A stretch of 63,928 bases of DNA from Nemertoderma westbladi (GCA_032718475.1 JAUCBJ010009159.1:1-63928); one strand, 5' to 3'; shown: positions 23,038 to 34,899, counted from the first letter of the stretch. A program made the numbers and translations. Notes: generated from the letters alone by a model not told the origin.

Positions 23038-23338
23038 TCCTATAGACCAATCTCATCTATCAACATATTCGCCAAGATCCTTGAACACATTATCCTTTCA
23101 AAGTACTTATACAGCTGCATCACCCATACAAACCAGACTGCATACAAAAAGGGTCAAGGCACTGACACAGTAATCGCCACATTGATGGATTGTATTGAGC
23201 ATTATAGATCCAAAAGTTCCGCAGTGTACCTGCTTCAGCTAGATATAGAATCGGCCTTCGACAATGTTGAGTACTGCACACTCATTAGAAAGCTGCTGGA
23301 CCATGGACACATCGCAGCTACGGTCTACTCATATTACT
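23036..23338 (+). repeat. LINE RT fragment of a second family, plus strand
   Basis: Reads YRPISSINIFAKILE (RT motif 1/2), then TAYKKGQGTDTVIA, and LQLDIESAFDNV (motif A). It stops abruptly at 23338, exactly where the 4.2-kb duplicated segment begins. The reading is uninterrupted for about 100 codons. The internal ORF called in another frame here is spurious. Confidence 0.8.
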
Positions 23339-25636
23339 TTGTTGGACACTAAAACAAATAATTCTAATTTACCTAAGTTACTTAATACTACAAATTACGT
23401 ACAATTCGGGGTGAGATTACAATCTCTAAATAAACACAAAAATTACAAAAAACACAAATACGAATTTTTAGGGTTATTTTACAAGAAGTCTACAAACCAG
23501 CCTAACAAAGGGTTAGAAATCTGGTTATTACAACGGACAGGGTACTACAGTATTTGAAAATAATAAGTAGTAGTAAATACACTGCGTTGTCCAGATAGGA
23601 AAATACCACCGTCTGACGACCTATAGCCGTATCGCTATAGGTACTACGTTATGTATCACGGAGTGTCCCTACCTAGAAGTTAATTACCGCAGTCTACCAG
23701 AACCAACGTGCCTATTAACCACTTTACAACACAAATATACTACCTACACACTAATTACCTTCGGAAAGCACTGTACACTAAACCCTAAATTAGGTACAAG
23801 TACTTGTACAACAAATAATCGGTAGTTAAAAATACTTGAACAGCTAAAAGAACCACGGTATCTGCTGGAGTGACCGGTGCACAAAATCACCAGTCTTTAC
23901 CTACGCCAAGCAGCCCTGATGTAGTACCGGGGTTAATTTAACTATAACGGTATATATAACAAGCACAATTACTGTAGGAATAAACTTGGGGATATGAATG
24001 TTGCGAATAATCGCATAAACTCTGAATAATAAATATTACGCTACCCGTACAAACTACTCAAACAAAATACAAACCAAACGCTGGCAGACTACTATCAAGC
24101 CTAAATAAATTACAGTATGTGCAGATTCCGAAATGGTTAGTTAGAATGCGTTCTAACCGAGTAGTACGACTTATTCTTTCAGAGGGGGTTTACCTTACAG
24201 CACTGGCTGCCCCTACGTTCCCAACTAGTACTTTATCGGACAGACACTCTACACACACTACAATCCCTTCAGACCTAACAACAGCCAGACAACAATCTAG
24301 CCTATAAATTATCTGAATAAGAAATATTACGGTACCTGTACAGACTACACAATCAAAATACAAACCAAACGCTGGCAGACTACTATCAAGCCTAAATAAA
24401 CTACAGGACATGCAGACTCCGAAATGGTTAGTTAGTATGCGTTCTAACCGAGTAGTACGACTTATTCTTTCTGGGGGATTTACCTTACAGCTCTGGCTGC
24501 CCCTACTTTCCTAACCGGAATTATCGGACATACACTCTACATGCACTGCAATCTGTTCAGACCTAACAACAATCAGACAACAGTCCAGCCTACAAATTAT
24601 CTGTACGATCTGAGCAGGGTTACACGTCTTCTGCTCAATATTAGCCTACTAGTAAATAAAACTGACAGAAATAAGTAAAATCTCAATAAAAAACCAGGGC
24701 GGGCCCTCCCTGATTTAATATTAAGGCCTACCGGTATATAATTATCAAATCGAATAATACTGTTGTACCTGTACTGCTGTAGGTAGCGGTCCGGGTGGTT
24801 AGGTAGTCAGGCCTACTAGGTACCGGTTGTCCGGTACTTCAGCTTTATTGCCTACCGCAATACAGAAGCAATATCTGTTATTGTTCTTACCAGAACAATA
24901 ATAAACTGTATTTATTGCCTACACTGCAATCAGAATTAATATCTGTTATTGTTCGCGCTTTCAGACCTTTAGCAGTTTAACCTGCCAAATTAGGATGTCT
25001 TCTAGATAATAAATCGACTTTAGCCTATGACGAGTATTGGATACACTACATTAGCCGAAGCCAGTCTATGCGCGACCATTCACCCGTTGGATATACCCGG
25101 GAGACTGGATTCGGGGGCTTAATCTTATTGCGGTGTAAGCCTACTGTATTATTCGACTGATCGTAATATATAATCTCTGACAAATATTATTCACTTTCGG
25201 GAAATATTAACAGTTCCTTTAGGACGTGGCGCTCTAAATATGTAAGCAGAGCTACGACTTAAACTAGACACAACTGGATGGCTATAGATTCACGTATATG
25301 GCGCATTCTTTAGGAGATGCTTTGTTATCAGTCACAATCATACACACTACTGCACAATACTGCACACCAATCTGCCGAACTTCACTAATTTTAGTCACAT
25401 ATAAAGAGAACAACGACTAATACTTGTAGTGCCTATGAAATAGCATTAGATTCACTTCAAAACCACTTCAATGTAAGTCGCAATCGTTATATGTAACCGG
25501 TCTCTCTTACCTTCAGTATATCAAGAAGATTGAGGGTTTGTAATGATTTATCGATATTCCAAATATAATATTCCATCAACTGATATAATGAATAATCGAC
25601 AGTAAACAGCAGTACAAAAGTTAAGGTATAATTAGG

Positions 25637-26126
25637 AAAAAGGTATGATCATAATGTATGTATGATTTGGTCCGATAACAGATATACGTTCTATAATTAA
25701 GCCTACTAATGTTGGGCTAAAGCCTGAAAACACAAAGATTCCAAAGCCGGTCTTCGTGGCATCAGGAAAAAAGGTAAACATAAACCATAATGCATTGCGC
25801 GATTTCTCGGAAGTTTCTATACAAAAGCAGGAGAAACGCTCTGATTGGTTGACCGAACCAAGAGACACCGTAGAACAAAGAAAAGCTACACGTGTACAGC
25901 TCAGCTGTTAGCTGTCGTCATAGTAACTACACTGTTTCAAGAGGATCTAGCTTATTGCGTCATAGAATTGCTCATTATGTCCACTAAAGTACACATACAG
26001 AAGAAATAGCTTCTGATGTTCCCTAAAACACCAGTACAGTAAGGATACGGCCTTTTATACCTGTTAAGCCAACTACAGAGTACTTTACGGGGAAAATAAC
26101 CGATCAATTCCGTAAAAGCTTTTACA
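25637..26126 (-). repeat. BEL LTR in the duplicated segment
   Basis: Same 490 bp as the 5' LTR at 17924-18413, with the TATA box at the matching place (26051-26059). It is followed leftward by leader sequence to 23339 and then by unrelated LINE sequence. It is therefore part of a truncated BEL copy, not a solo LTR. Confidence 0.9.
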
Positions 26127-26617
26127 GTTTGTATGTTATGTCATTATTGATGTTCAGACAGACAAAAAATTTCGTCCAGGAAGTCCCATATAATGGCGAA
26201 TATTTTAGAATAACGTTGTCGTTGTTCTATTTTAGATTGTTGGTATGCCGTCTAACATTTTGATGGACAAACCAACATGATGGACATGAAAAGGCAGCTA
26301 GCTAGCTACAGTATTATAACTCGAGAAATAAAAGATATGTCGTGAGGCCATTTTCACCTGCCTATGACATTGTCATTAATCTAACATTAACATTTATTTG
26401 TCTAAAAAGGTTAAGCCTCTTAAGCAAAAAAAATTTGGCATAGAAACCCATAATTTCAATTCTCTTTCAATTTGTTTGAAATATGATTGTAGAAATATTT
26501 TGTCAAATTTTTCATGAAAATCTTAAGAGACACGAACAAAGATAAAATAAATCATACAGCCAGCTATAAAGTCTATCTATTACCTGATTGCTTATGGCTG
26601 CATGTTTTATTTTACCA

Positions 26618-26804
26618 TTTAATTTTCAGTGATCCATGCTTTGAGGGGCCAAGTTTTGTGTGTATATGATTTTGAAGGGATATGAGTGGAGCAAATGTTG
26701 GTGAGATTATCGTAAAAACAGTCAAACTTTGAGATGATGGCTATTGATTTATCGGTGTAGGACCAGTTGGAGGGTTTATTAATGTCACGAAAGAAAGAAG
26801 ATTT
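26618..26804 (-). repeat. LINE fragment in the right duplication copy
   Basis: Duplicate of the 18912-19091 LINE fragment, again ending at a poly-C tract (26805-26822). Confidence 0.7.
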
Positions 26805-27553
26805 CCCCCCCCCCCCCCCCCCTCAGCTTCCAACTTATTTATCCAATAAGATGCGAACGATTCCCAGATACTATGCTTCTATATATAGGGACATTTACAT
26901 TGTGAACTTTAGCTGCTGTCATATATTAATGAGGCCTATGTGCGTTGGTTATTATTGGTTAATTTAACCTGCATTTCAGACATTTCTGCTGTGTATAATC
27001 TGCAAAAAATTATAACTACAATACAAAGAAATTAAAGCTGTCAATTAAGTGAAAATAGCAATTGTTTGTTTACGTCTTAATTTACTAAAGTGAATTTAAT
27101 TTATTTGATAAATAAATGAAAGATATTAAAATATAAAAAAGAAATATCTACAGTGTTCACTGAATAGTGTTTAAATAGAACCGTCACCGAATATTCTAAA
27201 AACGCGGAAATCGGAGTGGAGAGGAAGCGAGCAGAGTGGAGTAGGGGGGGCGGGCCGTACCTGAAATCGCGAAGGGCCTGAGCGCGTGGGCGCGAGGATT
27301 GATTCAAGGTAAGAACCCGGGCCTTAAATGTGCAGGAAATTACCACGGACAATACCTTGGGTACTAGTGAACGGAAAGTGAAGTACCGGCGCAGCGGTAA
27401 GTCTCGTTTGCCTGACGTGATATTCGGGCTCGGTTCATCCGTCTTCTTAAATCTTCAGCTCAGCAGCTCTCTTCATTTTTTTTTTTCGTTATTCTATAAC
27501 ATTCTATTCCCATATTAGTAATATGACCAAACCACAGTTAATACTAATAAATT
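26805..27553. repeat. 0.85-kb repeat unit, copy C, cut by the gap
   Basis: As copy A, offset by 7712 bases. The last part is missing because of the N gap. Confidence 0.75.
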
Positions 27554-27653
27554 NNNNNNNNNNNNNNNNNNNNNNNNNNNNNNNNNNNNNNNNNNNNNNN
27601 NNNNNNNNNNNNNNNNNNNNNNNNNNNNNNNNNNNNNNNNNNNNNNNNNNNNN
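27554..27653. other. Assembly gap (100 N)
   Basis: One hundred N. ORFs read through it are meaningless. Its position at the end of a near-identical duplication suggests an unresolved repeat join. Confidence 0.99.
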
Positions 27654-28695
27654 GAGAAATAGTATGGGAGAGAGGACCGATCCCTGGGGGACACCACAAA
27701 TGATAGGTAATAAAGTTGAATTAATGCCGTCAATGGAGACAAATTGTTTGCGATTATAGAGGAAACTAGAAATAAGTTGAAGGGGTAGGCCTCTGATACC
27801 ATAGGTCTCAAGCTTATTAATAAGGATTTTGTGGTCTATGGTATCAAAGGCCTTTTTAAGGTCAATGTATAAGGCGCATGTTGAATGATGGCAATCAAAC
27901 ATAGAGTTAATTTTTTCCGTTATAGATAGTAGTGCGTGAGAGGTGGTTGTTTTTGGTCCAAAGCCGTATTGGGATTCTGTAATTGCATGGAGTATTTGTT
28001 TAAGTAGGATTGTAATTGTTCATTAATTAATTGTTCTAGAATTTTGCTTAGTACTGGTAGTAATGATATAGGACGGTAGTTCACTCTAGTATTTGAAATA
28101 TGGCGTCGGGGGGATTGGGGTGTGCAAGTCGGTAAGGTACTTTGGAGTTAAGTTCCAATGGTTGAAAAGTGTTCGTTGAATATTTCTGTAATTTGAGTTG
28201 GGTCTGATACAATTTGTGCGGAGGTATTCATTTTTATAATAAGTATTTTGGGTGATGATTTAGAAGTTGTTTTGTGGAGTACAGTATTAATTATCGACCA
28301 AGTTTTGCGGGAATTTGTAATGTTGTTATCAAATTGTTGCAAATAATATTTTTTTTCGGCAATTTTTAAGGTTTTTGTGCGATGATTACGATAGTCGGTA
28401 AAACATTTACGGTTGGTTTCTGTTCGGTTTTTTAAATAGTTCCTGTATAATTTGTCTTTAGTTCTGATTGATTTGAGTAGACTTTCAGTGATCCATGCTT
28501 TGAGGGGCCGAGTTTTGTGTGTAAATGATTTTGAAGGGATATGAGAGGAGCAAATGTTGGTGAGATTATCGTAAAAACAGTCAAACTTTGAGATGATGGC
28601 TATTGATTTATCGGTGTAGGACCAGTTGGAGGGTTTATTAATGTCACGAAAGAAAGAAGATTCGTCAAGTTTTGAATAGATTTCGAAGTTGTTTT
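27654..28695 (-). mobile_element. Jockey/CR1/L2-like LINE, linker and RT domain, broken
   Basis: Minus strand, from 28695 leftward: the pre-RT linker (SSFFRDINKPSNWSYTD, then PLKAWITESLLKSI and a Lys/Arg-rich helix), a segment ending EIFNEHFSTIG, decayed sequence around 28140-27990 with frame changes, and then a clean RT palm (ALYIDLKKAFDTIDH, motif A) and GVPQGSVLSPILF (motif B) running into the N gap. The endonuclease domain is absent. At the 5' side a KTTSKS-coding stretch appears twice (28265 and 28690), which suggests a recombination between two parts of the same element. Confidence 0.85.
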
Positions 28696-28747
28696 GTGGA
28701 GTAAATTGTTACGTAAATAATAAGTAATAATTATTAAATTCTCTACT

Positions 28748-29673
28748 CCCCCCCCCCCCCCCCCCCCCCACTCAGCTTCAAACTTATTTATCCAATAAGA
28801 TGCGAACGATTCCCAGATACAATGCTTCTTATATATAGGGACATTTACATTGTGAACTTTAGCTGCTGTCATATGCGTGCGTTGGTTATTATTGGTTCAT
28901 TTAACCTGCATTTCAGACATTTCTGGTGTGTATAATCTGCAAAAAATTGTAACTACAATACAAAGAAATTAAAGCTGTCAATTAAGTGAAAATAGCAATT
29001 ATTTGTTTACGTCTTAATTTACTAAGGTGAATTTAATTTAATTGATAAATAAATGAAAAATATTAAAATATAAAAAAGAAATATCTACAGTGTTCACTGA
29101 ATAGTGTTTAAATAGAACCGTCACCGAATATTCTAAAAACGCGAAAATCGGAGTGAAGAGGAAGCGAGCAGAATGGAGTAGGGGGGGGGGGGCGGGCCGT
29201 ACCTAAAATCGCGAAGGGCCAGAGCGTGTGGGCGCGAGGATTGATTCAAGGTAAGAACCCGGGCCTTAAATGTGCAGGAAATTACCACGAACAATACCTT
29301 GGGTACTAGTGAACGGAAAGTGAAGTACCGGCGCAGCGGTAAGTCTCGTTTGCCTGACGTGATATTCGGGCTCGGTTCAACCGTTTTCTTAAATCTTCAT
29401 TTTTTTTTCGTTATTCTATAACATTCTATTCCCATATTACTAATATGACCAAACCACAGTTAATACTAATAAATTCACCCATTTTTTATTACAAATATTA
29501 AGATTTTATGTGAATAATACGTACAGAATCCAGAAAAAATCGTACAGAAAAATAATACGTATAGATTAAATTTCCTTCTAAATACACCAATATCATTCTT
29601 ATAACAAAACGTAAAAAATTCAGGGCTGTTTCTTACTTACCTACTAAATAATGGGCAATTACAGATCTGATAG
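28748..29673. repeat. 0.85-kb repeat unit, copy D, with poly-C start
   Basis: 22-base C tract (28748-28769), then ACTCAGCTTCAAACTT and the unit through CTAAATAATGGGCAATTACAG. It has a second homopolymer, a 12-base G run at 29181-29192, in the GC-rich block where the other copies have 7 G. An insertion of about 30 bp is present near 29525-29555. Confidence 0.75.
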
Positions 29674-29689
29674 ATAAAAAGAACAAAAT

Positions 29690-29815
29690 TGGATGAGGTT
29701 TTCACTATCAGGCAATTCGCCCTCTAGCGGCTGACTGTGGAACTGTAGACGACTCTACTACTCCGCAAAGATATAGCCTATGCTATAGTAGATGCCTACC
29801 AAGTTTCTCTAACTC
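29690..29815 (+). repeat. CTCF-like repeat, further copy
   Basis: Contains ATTCGCCCTCTAGCGGCTGA and the CTCCGCAAAGATATAGCCTA block, close to the second unit at 21.47 kb. Confidence 0.6.
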
Positions 29816-29979
29816 TAAAACTCACAACAGATGCATTATATATTTTTCTATAAACCTGCGAAAATTTGGAAAGTTTTGATAAAATTATCATTACTTTTTA
29901 GTGTATAATAAACTGTTGGGCATATTATGCCCAACCCCAGCCCAGGTGGAATCTCGGACAAAAGAGCCCAGGTGGAATA

Positions 29980-30370
29980 GGGATAAGTGTTAAAATATTT
30001 AATTGTTTGTAAATGGGAATTGATGACGATCTGTAGTGTGAAAATGTAATACAGCTTAAAAGTTTATTTATTTTTGTACGTAGTGGTTTCAGTGTGTGGT
30101 GGACTGTGTGCTACCCCATACCAGGATCCCATAATTAACGTAGGGATGGATCAGTGAAAAGTAGAGGGTTCTGAGTATATGTATAGGAAATATGTGCCTA
30201 AGTTTATAGAAAATACCGCTGGATTTATAAATTTTTTTTTTGAGTACCTGATTTATATGTGTTTTCCACTTTAGTTTTGAATCTATCCAAATGCCAAGTA
30301 ATTTTGTGTTGTCTGTCTGTTTGATATCGGTGTTATTAATTTTAAGTTGTAATCTGTTGTTACCGTTGTT
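29980..30370 (-). repeat. LINE C-terminal fragment (post-RT thumb), frameshifted
   Basis: Minus-strand reading TKLLGIWIDSKLKWKTHI, KSSGIFYKLRHIFPIHILR, LYFSLIHPYVNYGILVWGS, then after frame changes SCITFSHYRSSSIPIYKQLN. It is the same family as the plus-strand tail at 48.87-49.51 kb. A run of A (minus strand, near 30230) and later small indels break the frame, so no long ORF appears. Confidence 0.75.
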
Positions 30371-30405
30371 ATCTGATATTCCTTGGCTCTCACCTAGGAA
30401 ATATT

Positions 30406-30587
30406 ACTACTGATATCGGCGTGCTGCATTGCAGCTGCATTATATATATTACATATATATTAAGTATGATGTGCCAGCTTGTCGACAAAATTTAGCCGCC
30501 TCAACTCTCTATCACCCATGACATTTGCAGATCATCTTTAACACCAGTGTCCTTCATGATGGTCTCAAGAAAGTCATGGGCTGTGAC
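30406..30587 (-). repeat. Decayed 3' end of the LINE seen at 20.2-20.9 kb
   Basis: Matches 20264-20445 with drift (GGCGTGCTGCATTGCAGCTG, ATCACCCATGACATTTGC, CTCAAGAAAGTCAT). It begins beside a short TACTACTGATAT remnant of the (TAG)n tail and ends exactly where the hairpin cluster begins. Confidence 0.7.
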
Positions 30588-31208
30588 GGGATCTACGGAT
30601 CCCGGTTTATCCGTTTGGGTTTTCTATCTACGCGTCCCCGCCGTGTATATGAAAAGGTTCGTTAAGAGTCCTGATGTTTGGTAATATGTATAAAGGTATA
30701 ATATAGTTGATATAGCACAGTTGAATGGATGACACGGTTACCGGTAGATAAGTATTACATGTGATGGCGGTAGCGGACGGTGATAGAAGTCACCGTTCCA
30801 CCCTACTGGACTGACTGAGTAAACTGAATGAATGTTGCATCGACCGGTAATATATATTGTACGGTTTGGCCTTGTTACAGTTCCTAGTCGATGCTTCCCC
30901 CCTGATTGGCTAATATCCTTGTTGGCACCCTTTGGAGTGTTTCCCTTCACTCCTTCTGTTCTCTCTCTGTTAGGGGTTTGGCCCCTGACCCTTATTGTGT
31001 GTTTCTCCTTCCCACTTTGTTGGGGTGACACGAGGTTGATATTGGTAATCAACCTCGTGCTCCCAATATTGCTTAACGGCTTGCTCTATGGGTTTGTGTT
31101 AGCGGAATTGAATACGCTAACACTCCCCCCCATGCTATCTTCCCGGTGAGAAGATAGCATCCAACTCAAGTGCGCTACAATTCCGCTGGATCCCGATCTA
31201 GTATCGGG
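30588..31208. repeat. Hairpin-rich segment, probable LTR or foldback repeat
   Basis: Six perfect inverted repeats in 620 bp: CGGGATC-TACG-GATCCCG at about 30588; CGGTGA/TCACCG at about 30778; CACGAGGTTGAT/ATCAACCTCGTG at 31029-31059; GTGTTAGCG/CGCTAACAC at 31096-31123; ATGCTATCTT/AAGATAGCAT at 31132-31160; CCCGAT/ATCGGG at 31192-31208. The segment starts TGTGACGGGATC, and a purine-rich tract (GGGTGTGGGGTGGG) follows its far end, so an LTR identity is possible. There is no second copy in the window to prove it. Confidence 0.5.
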
Positions 31209-33375
31209 TGTGGGGTGGGTCTATTTTCTTTCGGAGCCGGCTTTCCAGGCCGCTCCCTATGGGTATGATAATGCTACCCTGTTCGTCTGGCGTCCCATGT
31301 CGGGCCGATCGTCGGGGCAATCCCCCCCCCCCCCCCCCCCCCCCCTCTTCACATAATGTTAATATGGTTATGTGGTCCACCCTTCGAGATAGAAAACCTT
31401 ATGGCATGCTTCTCATTACATCTGCACCAAGTATTCTTATTTTTTTACAATGATGCGAATATGCGTTTTGCTCAAACATGCTGTATGTGCATTTTATTTA
31501 CCTACATATGTTATCTTTGTCTGATGCGTTTTGCCCAAATATATGTGCACTTTATTTACCTATGTTATCTTTATCCTATTGCCAATGATAAACCGTGCGT
31601 ACCCACTTATATATGTATATGTATTCCGTATATATATATTTTATCTAATATAATACCGGCTCGTCCGGGTGTTTTATGAAATGAAAAAAAAGTAGGCTTA
31701 TCTGGCTGTCAGGCAATTAATTGTAAATGCCACCTATTGTTTACATGGTAACCAGTGGCGCCGTAACTTTACAGCTCGCCGTCATTGGTTATACATAAAC
31801 AAGGGACATTACAACACCAATACAATACTAAATGTACTACAGGCCAATACAATGCTGTAATGTCATCTAAAGTTGTAAAGTGCTAAATAACAACTCACTG
31901 TTAATACTAATGACGTTGAGTAATGTTACAATTTTGGAAAAAATGCTGTTTATGTGTGTATGTTTGGTTGGTAGCCTAGCAACCAACCTATCAGGTGGTG
32001 ATAGTCTAACTGTTTGGTGGGGGGATATTTTTCTATATATTTATACCAATATTGTATGTTTTACATGTTAAAAAAACTTCGAATAAAAAGAAACACCATC
32101 TAATTCATATATATATATCGTTGCTTTAAGACATGCTGTATTAGCTGGTGAAGTTTTGAATATTTTATCCAATGGGAAGTGATGATTATTACGTGGTAAA
32201 GTGAAATCCGACATTCCTATTGGGCAATATATTACTGCAGAAACGCCATCATATATCTTTCGATATCTTTTGTAGGCTCTTTGAATTGGGCCTTATCCTT
32301 ATGACACTTAAGCTACGATATTCAATATAAACAAACATATACAAACATAATATAATATGTCTTACCTGTGGACAATGAGGCGCCCAATCCGCTGTCCTGG
32401 GTGTCTGTATGCACCAACGGATATTTCTTGCTTTCAGATTGGTCAGAGTTACATCCCACAGTGAGGATACTGTCCAATGGGAATGAGTTACCACTGACAG
32501 CTAAGGGTTGCATAGTACTGGTTTGGGTATGACTGTTGCGTAGGTTGAGGTAAGATTGTTGTATTTATTATAGGTGAAAGTTGATTGCTCTTTGTTTTCA
32601 ACTATAAAAAATGTATAATGAAAGTTTGACTTCTTAGTTAATTATAATTTTATCAGTTAGCCAGAAACATATTTCACACGATGTTTAACTTGACTTCCTA
32701 CCGTAACATTTATGCAATTTTATTTAATATATATACTGTACGGTATATTGGCGAATTTTTCACAATTTGCGATACATTAACATTACGCATAAATTCGTTG
32801 ATTCTCGCCTATTCTTGCCATAATTAGGCCTATTTACTTATTTTACTTTTATATATCTATCTATCTATCTATATATCCTATAAAATAGATATGTAACCGA
32901 TTAATATTACAACTAATTGTTTTTTTAAAGAAAGATACGCCCCGTGCGGGAAAAATATATTAGCTCATTTGTCAGGGTAGAATCAACAGTGAATATATGG
33001 AATAAATGTACATACATTGTGTTTCTTGTGATGACGTGACGGTTTTTCTGTCCGGTTCTTCTCCATGCGGTGTTTAAAACGCAGGGCCATTAAGAAAACC
33101 TTCAGCAATGAAAGCGTTCTGGCGTTCGGTTCTGAAGGCTTTGTATTGTGAAATGGAATCGGAGTTGAACGAGTTCGGGAATTTAAGTAGAGTAGTCTCA
33201 GTGAGGGTTTTCTTGCCGACAAGGTTGTGAGCTAGTATTACAACTATGTAATTATAACTCAGATATAATTAAGATATAATTATAAATTAAGATATAAGGC
33301 CTACCGTTTATTATTCACTTCTTAGTCCTACTTTATAACACGTGTCTCAATCTAGGCTGAATCCCAGAAGTTAGG
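31209..33375. other. Non-coding region with poly-C and small tandem duplication
   Basis: Poly-C at 31322-31345. A unit of about 62 bp with ATGCGTTTTGC and GCA(C/T)TTTATTTACCTA is duplicated at about 31460-31575. Below 31322 the minus strand has a short Arg-rich reading without a recognisable domain. From 31.7 to 33.4 kb I see only A+T-rich sequence and short ORFs of no coding character. Confidence 0.45.
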
Positions 33376-34899
33376 ATGTCCATTTTCATCAAGGTTCTAT
33401 ACAAAGGAAAGGGTAAAATTACCAATCCAGATAATTACCGCGGCATAGCGCTTCTCAGCGTCATTCTCAAGATATTTACCTTCATTATAAACAAGCGTTT
33501 ACTACTCAGACTCTTATATCGTTTACCACTAGAACAATTTGGGTTTACCCCGGGCAAATCTACAACTGACGCAATTAAACTCCTCCTTTCCGAGATCTCG
33601 TCACTAGTTGCCTCTGAGGGACGAGTCTATGTGGCTTTCGTAGACTTTCGGAAGGCCTTCGACTCCACCAGCCGAAATATTTTCTTCCATAAACTCTACC
33701 ACGATTTTGGTGTCAAAGGGAAACTATACAACATCATCAAATCAATACTGAAAGTAAATTTCATACAAATCTATGATGGGTTACGTCTATCAAATGCAAT
33801 CCGACAAATACTCGGTTTCTTACAAGGCGATTGCCTTTCTCCGACGAATTTCATCCTGTACATTGCCGACCTCGTATCTGCCCTGCGGCGCGCAATCCAG
33901 TTTCTGAAATGTATATTTTACGCCGATGATCTTGCTTTTTACTCTACCAACCCTAGGGATATTCAAGACGGTCTTAACAACCTTTACAAATGGTGCTGTG
34001 AAAACTCTCTACAAGTTAACCTAATAAAAACAAAGATTGTTAAGTTTAGGAAGGGTGGCCGGCTTGCTCTGTATGACAAATTATTTTACAATGGGGAGGC
34101 TGTAACAATCTGTGACCATTACGAGTATCTGGGACTCACCCTACAACCAACTTTGACGTTCACAAAGCACATTAAAGCAAAAAAGGAAAAGGCATATTCC
34201 GCCATTGGCTCTCTTAAAAACCTGCATCTAGTTTCTGTACAAACCGGAATGAAAATATTTCAAATGAAGATTTTCCCAATGACAACGTACGCAATATCCG
34301 AGTTTGGTCCCCTGCTTACACTGCCCCAACTAAAGGAAATCGACAAAATAAAATCTACATTTATAAAACGGTTACTCGGCCTACACATCTCCTCATCCTC
34401 CACGCTCGCTTTGAAATTAATCAACGAAGAAACCTTAACTAATGACATTGTTCTTAAATTCCCAGGCATATTTAACTCAGCAATTCTAGAACAGTACAAC
34501 ACTTTCAGAACCGATCGCAATGCAAATTTCAATGCAGAACAATACCAGCTGGGCCCTGCGTTCCAATCATCTAGCTGGAAACGCAGCGGCCAACGACACC
34601 GTCACCTAGCAACAAGAACCACATCACACGGGTTTCATTTCGTCACCTTCAAGGCAGAACCCCCTAAGTCGATTTTTTTCGATTTTCATGTTTTTGACTT
34701 TTTGGGTAATTCGATATCGGCTTTTTCGTCTGGCAGAACCCCGAAGCTTTTCTACCAGCCATTTTTTAGTTATAAGCCAAAGACAGTTCCCCGTAACTTA
34801 TGCCCACTTCGAGGCAGAACCCCACAAGTCAATAATTGGCTTGCAAAACACCGTAAATTCAAGTATATGGAATTCAGTCCACCTGGCAAAACCCCTTAA
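33376..34899 (+). CDS. 5'-truncated non-LTR retrotransposon reverse transcriptase
   Basis: 507 codons, open from the truncation point. RT motifs in order: NYRGIALLSVILKIF (about 20-34), GFTPGKSTTDA (56-66), FVDFRKAFDS (motif A, 88-97), GFLQGDCLSP (motif B, about 146-155), FYADDLAFYS (motif C, about 183-192), then YEYLGLTLQ in the thumb and a C-terminal domain. There is no endonuclease and no real start codon context, because the 5' end of the element is missing. The final 90 codons run into a non-coding tail with repeated GGCAGAACCCC-like motifs, so the natural stop may be earlier. The RT core has no disabling change that I can see, and the truncated insertion may be fairly recent. The clade is not certain; RTE-like or related. 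Confidence 0.85.
   Translation: MSIFIKVLYKGKGKITNPDNYRGIALLSVILKIFTFIINKRLLLRLLYRLPLEQFGFTPGKSTTDAIKLLLSEISSLVASEGRVYVAFVDFRKAFDSTSRNIFFHKLYHDFGVKGKLYNIIKSILKVNFIQIYDGLRLSNAIRQILGFLQGDCLSPTNFILYIADLVSALRRAIQFLKCIFYADDLAFYSTNPRDIQDGLNNLYKWCCENSLQVNLIKTKIVKFRKGGRLALYDKLFYNGEAVTICDHYEYLGLTLQPTLTFTKHIKAKKEKAYSAIGSLKNLHLVSVQTGMKIFQMKIFPMTTYAISEFGPLLTLPQLKEIDKIKSTFIKRLLGLHISSSSTLALKLINEETLTNDIVLKFPGIFNSAILEQYNTFRTDRNANFNAEQYQLGPAFQSSSWKRSGQRHRHLATRTTSHGFHFVTFKAEPPKSIFFDFHVFDFLGNSISAFSSGRTPKLFYQPFFSYKPKTVPRNLCPLRGRTPQVNNWLAKHRKFKYMEFSPPGKTP

Larger units (their letters stand above)
23339..27553 (+). repeat. Large direct duplication, right copy, ending at an assembly gap
   Basis: Near-identical copy of 15626-19841. 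It includes a third BEL LTR (25637-26126, minus strand) with 2.3 kb of leader but no gag, because the copy starts within the leader at a LINE fragment. It runs directly into the N gap. Confidence 0.9.

Noticed and set aside
27504-27902. ORFs reading through the N gap
   Set aside because: Residues across the gap are unknown. Only the part right of 27653 is used as RT evidence.
31208-31453. ORFs with poly-Gly or poly-Pro across 31322-31345
   Set aside because: Created by the 24-base C homopolymer; no domain on either side.
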